NCBI RefSeq assembly: GCF_900198605.1
Contig: NZ_FZPJ01000043.1
Coordinates: forward strand, 1-45,609
Length of the DNA: 45,609 bases
Source of the DNA: Helicobacter mesocricetorum
Lineage (GTDB): Bacteria > Campylobacterota > Campylobacteria > Campylobacterales > Helicobacteraceae
Reading direction: 5' to 3'
Under the pieces are notes generated by a model. The model was not told the origin of the DNA. It did not search any database and saw only the letters and a program-made list of their open reading frames with translations. Below, one piece after another: positions 13,904 through 23,744 of the stretch (positions are counted from its first letter, which is position 1; every line of letters begins with the position of its first letter). Both the position numbers and the translations under genes were made by a program.

Positions 13904-15228
13904 TCTTTTACACCAATTTGATAATAAATAAACCCCATTTTTTGGAGTCGTTTTAAGTTATATTGGTTACGACCATCAAAAATAATAGGGGTTTTTAATA
14001 AAGCTTTAATTTCATCAAAGTCTGGGCTTCTAAACTCTTTCCATTCCGTAACAAGCACCAAAGCATCACAATCTTTTAAAGCTTCGTATTTGCTAGGCAT
14101 ATAGATAATATTAGGAAGCCCTTTTAGATAAAAAGATTTTGCTTCTTCCATAGCCTTTGGGTCATAAACCTTAAGCCTAGCACCCTTTGCTACTAGCTCA
14201 TTAATCAACACAACAGAGGCTGCCTCACGCATATCATCGGTTTCTGGTTTAAAGCTAAGCCCCCAAATACCAAAGCTTTTACCGATTAAATCTTCCCCAA
14301 AATACCGAATGATTTTTTTTGCTAAAACTTGCCTTTGCTCTTGATTGACTTGTTCTACTGCATTAATAATTCTTGGATTAACCCCTGATTCTAATGCGAT
14401 TTTACTAAGTGCTCTAATATCTTTTGGGAAACAACTCCCTCCATAACCACAACCTGCATAAATAAAGCTATAACCTATCCGTTTATCACTCCCGATACCT
14501 CTCCTGACATCATTAACATTTGCGCCTACTGCCTCACAAATATTAGCTATCTCATTGATAAAACTAATCTTTGTTGCAAGCATTGCATTAGCTGCATATT
14601 TTGTCATTTCTGCACTTTGAATATCCATAGTAATAATCTTGTCATAATTTCTTCCAAAAGGCGCATAAAGCTCTTTTAATATCTCTTCACTTGCTTTATC
14701 CTCTGTCCCAATAACCACTCTATCGGGCTTTAAAAAATCATTGACTGCATCACCCTCTTTTAAAAACTCTGGATTACTAGCGACGCTAAAACTAATCTCT
14801 AAACCTCGCTTTTGCAAAGATTCATAAATAACCCTTTTTATCTTTTGTGCTGTCCCTACTGGGGCAGTAGATTTATTAACAATAATTAGAGGTTTGTGCA
14901 TAATCTCACCAATTTCTCTAGCAGCATTTAAAACATATTGTAAATCCGCACTCCCATCTTCTCCCATAGGCGTACCAACTGCAATAAATACTATCTCGCA
15001 ATCCCTCAATGCCTCCTGCAAAGAGATTGTAAAAAACAAATTCTTATGGCGATAATTCTTTGCTACCAAATCCTCTAATCCAGGCTCATAAATAGGAATT
15101 TTGCCTGATTTTAGGTCTTGTATTTTGCTCTCTTGTATATCAACACAATAAACTTTATTCCCCATTTCAGAAAAGCATGTGCCACTCACTAGTCCTACAT
15201 AGCCTGTTCCTATGATTGTTATATTCAT
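13897..15228 (-). CDS. ugd: UDP-glucose 6-dehydrogenase
   Basis: This 443-residue protein has the full Ugd layout: an N-terminal NAD-binding Rossmann motif (IIGTGYVGLVSG), AVGTPMGEDGSADL near 84, STAPVGT near 120, and the catalytic motif GYGGSCFPKD with Cys near 266. A C-terminal substrate domain follows (FGIWGLSFKPETDDMREA). It oxidises UDP-glucose twice with NAD+ to UDP-glucuronate, a precursor for surface polysaccharide. No other polysaccharide gene lies nearby. It heads the run ugd-lipoprotein-tlyA-ribF-cmoA. Confidence 0.93.
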   Translation of the reverse strand: MNITIIGTGYVGLVSGTCFSEMGNKVYCVDIQESKIQDLKSGKIPIYEPGLEDLVAKNYRHKNLFFTISLQEALRDCEIVFIAVGTPMGEDGSADLQYVLNAAREIGEIMHKPLIIVNKSTAPVGTAQKIKRVIYESLQKRGLEISFSVASNPEFLKEGDAVNDFLKPDRVVIGTEDKASEEILKELYAPFGRNYDKIITMDIQSAEMTKYAANAMLATKISFINEIANICEAVGANVNDVRRGIGSDKRIGYSFIYAGCGYGGSCFPKDIRALSKIALESGVNPRIINAVEQVNQEQRQVLAKKIIRYFGEDLIGKSFGIWGLSFKPETDDMREAASVVLINELVAKGARLKVYDPKAMEEAKSFYLKGLPNIIYMPSKYEALKDCDALVLVTEWKEFRSPDFDEIKALLKTPIIFDGRNQYNLKRLQKMGFIYYQIGVKEC

Positions 15229-15264
15229 ACAAGTTCCCTAATTAAACTCTAAGTTTATTGTGGA

Positions 15265-15270
15265 ATTATA
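15265..15270 (-). promoter_or_regulatory. -10 box for the ugd operon
   Basis: TATAAT on the minus strand (GCTATAATTCC), about 37 bases before the ugd ATG, with T-rich DNA upstream and no clear -35 box. Confidence 0.5.
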
Positions 15271-15351
15271 GCAATTTATTCCTTAGGAAGTTTTGGTTTC
15301 CTAAAGAGAATACTTCATCAATAATGTTGCAATTTTTAAGCCAAAATTACC

Positions 15352-15357
15352 TATAAT
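15352..15357 (+). promoter_or_regulatory. -10 box for the DUF465 gene
   Basis: TATAAT ends 26 bases before the ATG at 15384, and the spacing leaves a short leader with TTAGGAG as ribosome site. Upstream DNA is AT-rich. Confidence 0.55.
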
Positions 15358-15383
15358 CTTTTAAATCATTTTTAGGAGTTTTT

Positions 15384-15611
15384 ATGTTGCACGAATATAG
15401 AGAACAAATTAGTATCTTAAAGCAAGAAAATGCTCACTTTGCTAGAATCTTTGATGAGCATAATAATTTAGACCAAAAGATTCAAGATATTACAGAAGGC
15501 AGGGAACATCTTAGCGATATGGAACTAAGAGAGCTAAAACGAAAAAAATTAGAACTTAAAGACGAAGCACACGCAATCATTATGGAATACATTAAAGAGC
15601 AAAAAAGCTAA
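15384..15611 (+). CDS. DUF465/YdcH-family small coiled-coil protein
   Basis: This 75-residue, almost fully helical protein has the DUF465 pattern: MLHEYREQISILKQENAHF, then FDEHNNLDQKIQDI and ELRELKRKKLELKDE. It is typically 70-80 residues long and found across Proteobacteria, with unknown function. It is the only plus-strand gene between ugd and the EF-hand gene, with its own promoter and terminator. Confidence 0.85.
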   Translation: MLHEYREQISILKQENAHFARIFDEHNNLDQKIQDITEGREHLSDMELRELKRKKLELKDEAHAIIMEYIKEQKS

Positions 15612-15640
15612 AGGTTTATACTCAAACCTTTAGAGTATTT
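15609..15640. terminator. Bidirectional terminator between the DUF465 gene and cutA
   Basis: TAAAGGTTT (15609-15617) and AAACCTTTA (15624-15632) form a perfect nine-base stem with a six-base loop. On the minus strand it is followed by GCTTTTTT, and on the plus strand by a T-rich GAGTATTTTT. Both converging genes stop in or beside it. Confidence 0.8.
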
Positions 15641-15933
15641 TTATGCCATTTCCGATAAGACTTTGAAACTTTATTAACCCTTACACCTATAATCTCTGGA
15701 ATCTCATAAATATGCCACTTAAGAATTAACTTTTTCATCTTTTTGAAATCCTTTTGGTTGATTTTAAAGCTTAAAAGTATTTCCTTTTCTCTTATTCTTT
15801 TATTTTTCCAAAGGTAATTACTCCTAATAACATCTTGTTGCACACAAGAAGTTAAACCTTTTTTAAAAACTTTTCGAATAAGTAATCTTGCATTCTTGGA
15901 ATTACTAGTTGTTTGTAAAATCATAAGAGCCAT
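15622..15933 (-). CDS. cutA: CutA1-family divalent-cation tolerance protein
   Basis: This 103-residue protein matches CutA1 in length and pattern: an N-terminal strand MILQTTSNSKNARLLIRKV, then GLTSCVQQDVIRSNYLWKNK (the family's L-A-A-C-V-N...Y-x-W-x-G-K), KEILLSFKINQKDF, and YEIPEIIGVRVNKVSKSYRKW (the Y-x-x-P-E-I-x-x-x-P block). CutA1 forms compact trimers and has been tied to copper tolerance, but its real role is unsettled. Its ATG overlaps the stop of the upstream membrane-protein gene (TAATG). Confidence 0.85.
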   Translation of the reverse strand: MALMILQTTSNSKNARLLIRKVFKKGLTSCVQQDVIRSNYLWKNKRIREKEILLSFKINQKDFKKMKKLILKWHIYEIPEIIGVRVNKVSKSYRKWHKNTLKV

Positions 15934-16217
15934 TATTCAGAGTCTTCTTCTTTGGATTTTTTCTTGCCCTTCTCTTCTTGAGCGCGTCTTTTTTCTTCTT
16001 TTCTCATTAATTCTAAATTTATCTGACGCTCTTTGGATTTCCTAAATTTTTCTATAAATTCTTGCCTTTCAGTTGTGCTTTGGTATGCTATAGGTCTAAC
16101 AAAAGAGATAATAAGCATCAAAACAAGAAAAGCTATGGCAATCTCTTGATTTCCTGTAAGATAATACCACATTACTGCAATAGCAAATGCAACAATAACT
16201 TTAAGTAAATGAACCAC
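15933..16217 (-). CDS. Small membrane protein with charged C-terminal tail
   Basis: The 94 residues hold two closely spaced hydrophobic segments (about 4-20 and 26-42) and then a highly charged helix (EFIEKFRKSKERQINLELMR, EEKRRAQEEKGKKKSKEED). I do not recognise a family. Probably an inner-membrane protein with a cytoplasmic coiled-coil or disordered tail. It overlaps genes on both sides by a base or more, so it is translated as part of the pepF-to-cutA run. Confidence 0.7.
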   Translation of the reverse strand: MVHLLKVIVAFAIAVMWYYLTGNQEIAIAFLVLMLIISFVRPIAYQSTTERQEFIEKFRKSKERQINLELMRKEEKRRAQEEKGKKKSKEEDSE

Positions 16218-17032
16218 TAAAGCATCTTTGGAAGAATATTATGTTCTTTAAAAAGTAAGTTAGAAGCATCACTATCTCTAAAAGTGCTTAAAAATACCTG
16301 CGGTAAAAATAGTAGCGGAATCTCTAAATCATCGCGTCCAGCAATTTTTTGAATCATCTTTGAATGCTTATCAAAAATTTCAAAATTTCCAATATTAGTA
16401 GTGATGATAAAATCAATTCCACAATCAACCATTTCATAATAATCATCAGAAGCCATTTTATAAGCCAAAGTCGGATTGGTTTTTAAAAGATAATCATAAC
16501 TTTCCTTATAAAAAGGAAGGATTTTTAATCCTAATAGGCTCTCTAGTTTCTCCAAAAATTGTATTTCTCTAACAAAATTTTCTAACTCCCTATCAATAAT
16601 AAAAGCACTTTTAAAGCCTTTCCAACTTCTAAAATTATCATCTTTTCTAAAAGACTCCAAAATGATTTCTGGGATAAATTTGATACTCTTCTCTAAAACT
16701 AAAATATCAATTTCTTCTTTTAAAAGATAGCTTAATTTCTCTTTAAATTCCTGCTCTTCATAAAGTTTTTTGATAAGCTTTATAATCGCTAAGAGACTTT
16801 GACTATCACAGATTAGAACTTGTTTATCTTCTTGTTGTGTCTTCATAAGAGTTTTTAAAATTTGGCAATAGAATTTTTCTCCCATTAAGGAAGAAAATTT
16901 ATTCCCCAAAGGGAGTTGTTGGATTTGGTAATCGTTAATGCAAATTTTCTTTAAAAGATTTTTTAAATTTTGCAACAAAATTTCTGAACTTGTGGGATAA
17001 AAGTTATTATGCAATATCACAAAAGAATTCAT
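16217..17032 (-). CDS. HdrB-like (CCG-domain) protein lacking the cluster cysteines
   Basis: The 271-residue protein resembles subunit B of heterodisulfide reductase, or SdhE/MfrE, in its second half. Residues about 195-215 read MASDDYYEMVDCGIDFIITT where that family has an A-x-x-x-G-A/D-D-x-I-V-T-x-C-P-x-C stretch, and IPLLFLPQVFLSTFRDSDAS matches the I-P-V-L-x-L-x-Q-L-x-x-x-A-L end. The CCG and CPxC cysteines are missing, so it should not bind the non-cubane 4Fe-4S cluster. It lies one base after the SdhB-like gene. A redox function is unlikely; a structural or assembly role is possible. Confidence 0.6.
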   Translation of the reverse strand: MNSFVILHNNFYPTSSEILLQNLKNLLKKICINDYQIQQLPLGNKFSSLMGEKFYCQILKTLMKTQQEDKQVLICDSQSLLAIIKLIKKLYEEQEFKEKLSYLLKEEIDILVLEKSIKFIPEIILESFRKDDNFRSWKGFKSAFIIDRELENFVREIQFLEKLESLLGLKILPFYKESYDYLLKTNPTLAYKMASDDYYEMVDCGIDFIITTNIGNFEIFDKHSKMIQKIAGRDDLEIPLLFLPQVFLSTFRDSDASNLLFKEHNILPKML

Positions 17033-17033
17033 A

Positions 17034-17705
17034 TTATTCCTTCAATAAATTTTTTGTAAGGTAATTCTTAAATTTTTGTATATCACCCTCTAAACATTCT
17101 TCCAAAACATTTTTTTGGAACTCGCAAATATAGTCATCAATTTTACTATCTTGAGGATAAAGATAAGTCTCAAGATTTTGAGCATTAAAAATACCCGTTT
17201 CAAAATTTGCCACAAGCTTCAATAATTCTTTATCTTTATTTTCCTGATATAAAGAATAAGCAATTACAAAAAAGGCTTCCGTTAAATATTCTTTATTTTT
17301 AACACTTAAGGGTGTAGCATAAGCATAGGGTAAAAAAGAGAGAATAAATTTATCATCTTGCTTAAATCCATATTCTCTTAAAATTTCTATTTTTTTTATA
17401 AAAGATTCGGGATTAATCACTAAATCTTTTATCACTAAATGTGGATTTAAAGGCTCAATTTTCCAAATAAAACCAAACTTTTTGCACAAAGATTCTATGG
17501 TTAATTCAAAATCAAAAACAACAATTTCATTGATTTTAAACCCATAAGCATCATAAGCGTATGCAAAAACATTTTCTTTAATTATTTCTAACAAATCAGA
17601 CAAAGTAGCATATTCATTAATAGCTATATTAATTTTAGTGTAATAGGGCAAATAATCCGTTTGTATATCAAAACGGAATAATTCTAATTCTATCTTTTTT
17701 TTCAT
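17034..17705 (-). CDS. SdhB/FrdB-like protein lacking the Fe-S cysteines (DUF5644-type)
   Basis: The protein follows the plan of a succinate dehydrogenase or fumarate reductase iron-sulfur subunit without its cysteines. The ferredoxin-like N-terminus is IELELFRFDIQTDYLPYYTK then SDLLEIIKENVFAY. IEPLNPHLVIKDLVINPESF matches the family's I-x-P-L-x-x-x-P-V-I-K-D-L-V-V-D. The later part AYATPLSVKNKEYLTEAF falls where the C-I-x-C-G-x-C clusters should be. Only ESLCKK may keep one ligand. It pairs with the HdrB-like gene as MfrB pairs with MfrE in fumarate reductases of this phylum. The ATG at 17705 is chosen over the TTG at 17720 because GGGAGG lies seven bases before it. Confidence 0.65.
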   Translation of the reverse strand: MKKKIELELFRFDIQTDYLPYYTKINIAINEYATLSDLLEIIKENVFAYAYDAYGFKINEIVVFDFELTIESLCKKFGFIWKIEPLNPHLVIKDLVINPESFIKKIEILREYGFKQDDKFILSFLPYAYATPLSVKNKEYLTEAFFVIAYSLYQENKDKELLKLVANFETGIFNAQNLETYLYPQDSKIDDYICEFQKNVLEECLEGDIQKFKNYLTKNLLKE

Positions 17706-17748
17706 CAAACTACCTCCCAAACGAGCTTCTTAGTATAACAAAATTTCC

Positions 17749-18225
17749 TCATTTTTTAAACTTACTATTTTCAGGGTTTGACAATAAAGCTTTCATTGAG
17801 CTATTAATACCCTCTTCTTCATTGCTTTTAGCATTTTTAGGTTCTAAAAGTGTTCCAAGCAAATTAATATAAAGGCATAAATCTGAACGAAAATTTTCAT
17901 CATCAGGTAATAAAATTTGGACAATGCTCTCCAAAGGCACTGTTACAAAACTCCCCAGATTGTCCTCACCAAACCCTGCTTCAAAATATAAATTATTCTC
18001 TTCTAATTCTAAACTCTCAAAAGTATAACCAGCTAAAATAAACACCGTTAAATCGCTAAAGGTATCATAAATCTGACTAGGCAATGGAGGTTCAAATTTC
18101 ACACAAGCAACATTGCAAACAATAGAAAAATTCATTCGTTTATCCATAAGAACTTTTATTATTTCATAGCAATACCTTTTCAATAAAGAAAAAAACCTTT
18201 TATCGCTTAGCAAAACTTTCACCAC
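17749..18225 (-). CDS. SspB-like protein (possible ClpXP adaptor)
   Basis: The 158 residues are weakly but consistently like stringent starvation protein B. The helix FSLLKRYCYEIIKVLMDKRM and FSIVCNV correspond to SspB's FYEW-hydrophobic-D-N-x-x-P-hydrophobic core. ESLELEENNLYFEAGFG and SFVTVPLESIVQILL correspond to its N-L-x-I-x-N-D-x-I-x-F-x-A-R-F-G-G...V-x-V-P-x-x-A-V-x-x-I-Y block. A flexible, acidic tail (about 130-158) follows, as in SspB, where the last residues bind ClpX. The match is from memory of the family and needs a profile search. The gene lies between pepF and the SdhB-like gene in a tightly spaced run. Confidence 0.5.
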   Translation of the reverse strand: MVKVLLSDKRFFSLLKRYCYEIIKVLMDKRMNFSIVCNVACVKFEPPLPSQIYDTFSDLTVFILAGYTFESLELEENNLYFEAGFGEDNLGSFVTVPLESIVQILLPDDENFRSDLCLYINLLGTLLEPKNAKSNEEEGINSSMKALLSNPENSKFKK

Positions 18226-18234
18226 CCTCTCTCC

Positions 18235-19965
18235 TTATAAAATCCTTTTTAACTCTTCTAGTAATATTCTAACTTCATTAATACCAATTTTCCAAAAATC
18301 TTTATCTTCAATATCAAGTCCAAAAATAGAGACAAGTTCTTTAGGTGATTGGCTACCTCCAAGACTCAAAAATTTCTCATATTTAGGGACAAAACTTTTA
18401 CCCTCTTTGCGATATACGCCAAAAAGTGCCATCACCAAAAGTTGTCCATAACTATAAGCATAACAATAAAAAGGCGTATGAATAAAATGAGGAATATAAG
18501 ACCACCACAGGGCATAATTTTCACTTAAAACTACACTATCTCCAAACATTTTTTGATTTTCATCTTGCCATATTTTATTAATCTCTTCTACAGACAACTC
18601 ACCCTCTTGCAAATGAATCTTCCGCTCAAAATTCGTAAAAACATTTTGCCTAAAAAGTGTCGCAAAAATATCCTCCAACTTGCCTGCATAAAGAGAGATT
18701 TTCTCTTCCTTACTTAAAGAATCTTTCATTTTTTCAAACAAAAGCATTTCAGCAAATACCGAAGCAGTTTCGGCAGTGGTTAAAGGTGTGTCAGAGTTTA
18801 AATACCCTACACCATAAGAAAGATTTTGATGAATAGTATGACCTAATTCGTGAGCCATTGTAAAAACATCTCTTCTTTGGTTGGTATGATTTAGCAATAA
18901 ATAAGGATGAGCTTTGGTAACCGCACCGTGACTAAAAGCCCCTCCTCGTTTATTATCTCTAGGATGCGAATCAATCCAACCCTCTTCAAAAGCCTTTTTA
19001 GCAATCTCATAAAATCTAGTAGAAAAACCTTGAAAAGCCTCTAAAACCACTCTCTTAGAATCTTCGTAATTAAAAGCTTCATTCTTACCCACAGCCAAAG
19101 GTGCGTATCTATCATAATCATAAAGCCTATCATAATTTAAAAGCTTTTTCTTTATTTTGTAATACTCCTCAACAATCTTTACATTTTCATTAATGGTTTG
19201 CACCATTAAATCCACACTTGTTTGCGTTGTTTGATTACTAATATGGCGAAATTCCTCTAAGCTCTCATATCCTCTAAGCTCACTTTGTATCTTTAAATCT
19301 TTTCTTACCACATTATAAATGTATGCCAAAAATTCTATACTATTCTTTAATTCTAAACTCAAGGATTCTGCGGCTTTTTTTCTCATTTCTCTATTTTTAT
19401 CATATAAAAAACTTAAAATTTCCTCTTCGGTTAATTCTTGTTCATCAAACTTAAACTTTATACGACTAAAATGTTCATCAAACAGCCTTTTAAAAGCTTC
19501 TACTCCAACGGGTTGCGTTTTTAGTAAAACTTTTTCTTCAGGCAAGGTTAGTTGGTGTTTAGCATTTTTAGATAAAAGATCCAAAAAATAACTATATTTT
19601 CCACCTTGTTGGATAAACTGCTCTTGCAATGTTTTTGGAAGTGTATTGAACTCCACCTCAAAAAAGAGCAAAGATTCTTGAGCTTTATTCACCTCCATTT
19701 CACATTCTGCATAAAATGCTCCCTCCTTAGTATTAGCAGCAAAGGATAAAAAAGCATAAGTCATTATTCTAGCAAGATCTTCACAATTATTTTCATAACT
19801 TTCTAAAAGTAAAAAAAACTCTTTGGGGCTTAAAGTATTCAGTTTATCCTTATATTTTTGTTCGAATTGTTTTGTATTTCCTATACTTTTTTTAATCGCA
19901 ATCTTTAAAGAATCTCTATCACTAAAAAGTGAGGTTAAATCCCACAAACTCTTCGCATCTTGCAT
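18235..19965 (-). CDS. pepF: Oligoendopeptidase F (M3B metallopeptidase)
   Basis: A 576-residue protein, typical of PepF. The zinc site is MAHELGHTIH (HExGH at about 372-376) with the third ligand in TTAETASVFAEML (E near 399). The helical N-terminal domain and the Y-x-Y-S-Y-G-Q-L tail (HTPFYCYAYSYGQLLV) are also typical. It is a cytoplasmic zinc peptidase that cuts short peptides of roughly 6-20 residues. It heads the minus-strand run pepF, sspB-like, SdhB-like, HdrB-like, membrane protein and cutA. Confidence 0.92.
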   Translation of the reverse strand: MQDAKSLWDLTSLFSDRDSLKIAIKKSIGNTKQFEQKYKDKLNTLSPKEFFLLLESYENNCEDLARIMTYAFLSFAANTKEGAFYAECEMEVNKAQESLLFFEVEFNTLPKTLQEQFIQQGGKYSYFLDLLSKNAKHQLTLPEEKVLLKTQPVGVEAFKRLFDEHFSRIKFKFDEQELTEEEILSFLYDKNREMRKKAAESLSLELKNSIEFLAYIYNVVRKDLKIQSELRGYESLEEFRHISNQTTQTSVDLMVQTINENVKIVEEYYKIKKKLLNYDRLYDYDRYAPLAVGKNEAFNYEDSKRVVLEAFQGFSTRFYEIAKKAFEEGWIDSHPRDNKRGGAFSHGAVTKAHPYLLLNHTNQRRDVFTMAHELGHTIHQNLSYGVGYLNSDTPLTTAETASVFAEMLLFEKMKDSLSKEEKISLYAGKLEDIFATLFRQNVFTNFERKIHLQEGELSVEEINKIWQDENQKMFGDSVVLSENYALWWSYIPHFIHTPFYCYAYSYGQLLVMALFGVYRKEGKSFVPKYEKFLSLGGSQSPKELVSIFGLDIEDKDFWKIGINEVRILLEELKRIL

Positions 19966-20104
19966 AAAATTCCTTTTTAAATATAAATCTTAACTTAAGT
20001 TGTGAATTCTACACCAAATGCACTTAATTTAGAATATTTTTAGATAAATTTTATTTTCTTAATAAAACTTTGCAAAACTCTGTATAATTCTTAAATTATC
20101 CATA

Positions 20105-20326
20105 TATTAAGCCCTATGGCTAATAAGGGATTATTCAAATAAAGATTAAACACGGAGGATAGGAGGATAGATAGAGAGTTAAAAAGTTTCAAAAAGGATT
20201 CATTAAAACATTCTTAAAAACTTTATAATTTTCAAAAATACTCAATATTGTAACAACCCCCTATTGCATAACAAGAAATATTACCCTCAATTAAGCTTCA
20301 CTTAAATAAATGAGGCTTATTATTTT
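20105..20326 (+). ncRNA. Candidate small RNA in the pepF/EF-hand gap
   Basis: The 480-base gap between pepF and the EF-hand gene has no coding frame. It does have a TATAAT box at 20093-20098 and a terminator-like hairpin at 20293-20318 followed by ATTATTTT, which would bound a transcript of about 220 nt. The 5' TTAAGCC and 3' GGCTTA ends can pair, closing a long structure as in 6S-type RNAs. I cannot identify the family, and the transcript may not exist. Confidence 0.25.
20293..20326 (+). terminator. Terminator-like hairpin before the EF-hand gene
   Basis: AAGCTTCACTTA (20293-20304) and TAAATGAGGCTT (20307-20318) pair over 12 bases with one mismatch and one G-U, around a two-base loop, followed by ATTATTTT. 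No annotated plus-strand gene ends here. Confidence 0.5.
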
Positions 20327-20445
20327 AGGATTTTCTCATCTCAAAGTTTAAAACATTTTTAAAAACTTTAGAAAGAGAATTCTTACGAAAATAGAGAGAT
20401 ATATTTGTTTATTAGCATGAAAAAATATAATTTAAAGGAGAGAAG

Positions 20446-21432
20446 ATGGCTATAGGTGGTGCAGATCATATCGTATCCAAAAAACTCTATCTATCCGCTA
20501 ATAATCGCTCACAATCCTCTCTACAAGGGGAGGCAGAGCAAGATTCACAGACAAAACTACAAAACATTAAAAAATCTATAAAAGCAAGGCTAGTAGGGCA
20601 AGATTCTAATTATAAACTCGTGCTTTTTAATGATCCTACAAGTGGCGATAGAATTAGCGCACTCCTCTCTAAGGAGAATTTAGATCGATTGCAAGAAAAA
20701 TTTGATAAAAAAAATTTTTTTACTAGAGAAGATGGGCTAATACGTTTAAGCGGTAAGGCAGAATCCTATGTGAGTGGTTGGTATACACACATTACCACTG
20801 GAGATGTAGAGGCACAAAAAGCGGATTTAGACAAGGATGGGAAATTCTCCGAATCAGAAAGAGAGCTAATAAAAGACGGCTATGAATTTGAGATATTAGA
20901 AAAAGGTATTTTAAATAAGGGGATGGTGGTGCATTCTGTCTCTACAAACTCAAAGGCAGACAATACCAATGTGCGCACCATAGAGGATTTACTCGATAAT
21001 TTCATCACTCAAGACCAAAACTTAGATGGCGAAATAAGTGTGAAAGAACATATTGAGGTAACTCGGGGTAGCTTAGCGGAGACACTTAAAAATATTTTAA
21101 AATCTCAAGAAAATCCTTTAGCCAAAATGATAGACAATTCCAACAAAGCAATCAATGAGGGAATAAAAACAAAAAAGAAAAATAAACTCGATATATCAGC
21201 TTTAGAGGAAGCAGCGAAAATCTTAGCAAAAATCAAACGAAGCGGAGACTTAAGCTCACTCTCACCACAAGAGCAAGAAATAGTGCGACAATATTTCGCA
21301 GGAGAGGTAGAACGATTAAAACAACAAAATGTTGATTCTAGTGTTATCGACAAACATCTAAGCGATAAAATTCAAGAATTTGTAGAAGAAGTTTCCTCTA
21401 ATAAAAACCTTATTTTTGAGGCAAAGGCATAA
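20446..21432 (+). CDS. EF-hand-containing protein of unknown function
   Basis: This 328-residue protein has no signal peptide or membrane segment. Two canonical EF-hand calcium loops are visible: DLDKDGKFSESE near 127-138 and DQNLDGEISVKE near 195-206, both with D-x-D/N-x-D-G and a closing Glu. The C-terminal third (about 215-328) is helical and rich in Lys, Glu and Gln. The gene stands alone, with strong GGAGAG before the ATG. I cannot name a function; a calcium-regulated or secreted structural protein is possible. Confidence 0.75.
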   Translation: MAIGGADHIVSKKLYLSANNRSQSSLQGEAEQDSQTKLQNIKKSIKARLVGQDSNYKLVLFNDPTSGDRISALLSKENLDRLQEKFDKKNFFTREDGLIRLSGKAESYVSGWYTHITTGDVEAQKADLDKDGKFSESERELIKDGYEFEILEKGILNKGMVVHSVSTNSKADNTNVRTIEDLLDNFITQDQNLDGEISVKEHIEVTRGSLAETLKNILKSQENPLAKMIDNSNKAINEGIKTKKKNKLDISALEEAAKILAKIKRSGDLSSLSPQEQEIVRQYFAGEVERLKQQNVDSSVIDKHLSDKIQEFVEEVSSNKNLIFEAKA

Positions 21433-21742
21433 TTAGCACACTTTTATAGCCTCATCTAAGGATAAATAAAGCACTTTTGTCCTCAACCTTACTCTTGCAA
21501 TGGCAAAAGGCTTTATGCCAAGCCCCCTAGTCATTTACAAAATTAAAACCTCACTTATATAATCATTATTTATATCCCTTTGTAAAAACTTATAGACTGC
21601 CAAGTTATAGATTGTTAAGAGTATTTAGGATTCTTGTGATGATGGATATTTTTTTAAATTAGATTTAAAATATAGTAGAAAGCACAAGAAGCTAGAAACT
21701 TCTTGCAAAATTTAAAAAGATTTCAAGAAAAGGTAGGGGGAT
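21433..21742. other. Gene-free stretch between the EF-hand gene and groEL
   Basis: No coding region is seen. The only structure of note is CAAGAAG (21685-21691) pairing with CTTCTTG (21699-21705), a seven-base hairpin about 40 bases beyond the groEL stop that may end the groESL transcript although no T-run follows. The same seven-base stem is part of the hairpin at 26981-27015. Confidence 0.4.
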
Positions 21743-23395
<1,653 letters not shown>

Positions 23396-23412
23396 TTATA
23401 AACTTTAATAAA

Positions 23413-23673
23413 TTAAGCGATTACGCCCAAAACATCTTCTAATTTTAAGATTAAATATTCTACGCCATCAAGTTTAACTTCTGTTCCAGAATATTTACCA
23501 AATACAATTTTGTCATTTGTCTTTACATCTTTTACTTCGCTTCCAACTGCTTTTACAATACCCATCAAAGGCTTTTCTTTAGCATTATCAGGAATGATTA
23601 TTCCAGAAGCAGTTTTAGTATCTTCTTCAAGTCTTTCTACCAAGACTCTTTCTCCAAGTGGTTTAAAATTCAT
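23413..23673 (-). CDS. groES: Co-chaperonin GroES
   Basis: This 86-residue protein starts [18 protein letters not shown], has the mobile loop [16 protein letters not shown] at about 20-35, and ends [13 protein letters not shown]. The frame is open 31 codons further up, but the ATG at 23673 has GGAGG eight bases before it and gives the family's length. It lacks the extra histidine-rich C-terminal domain of H. pylori GroES (HspA), which points away from H. pylori. Confidence 0.97.
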   Translation of the reverse strand: MNFKPLGERVLVERLEEDTKTASGIIIPDNAKEKPLMGIVKAVGSEVKDVKTNDKIVFGKYSGTEVKLDGVEYLILKLEDVLGVIA

Positions 23674-23715
23674 AAGGATTACCTCCATAAATAATATTTG
23701 ATAAAAACGAGTGCG

Positions 23716-23744
23716 ATTATACTTCAAAAAAAATCTTTTGTCAA
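23716..23744 (-). promoter_or_regulatory. Consensus sigma70 promoter of groESL
   Basis: On the minus strand TTGACA (23744-23739) and TATAAT (23721-23716) are separated by exactly 17 bases, and the likely transcript start is about 35 bases before the groES ATG. Only a half-site resembling CIRCE (GCACTC, right after the -10 box) is present, with no second arm at the usual distance. Confidence 0.8.

Noticed and set aside
20426-20431. TATAAT just before the EF-hand gene as its promoter
   Set aside because: It is only 14 bases before the ATG, so the transcript would start within the ribosome site. It is likely chance in AT-rich DNA.
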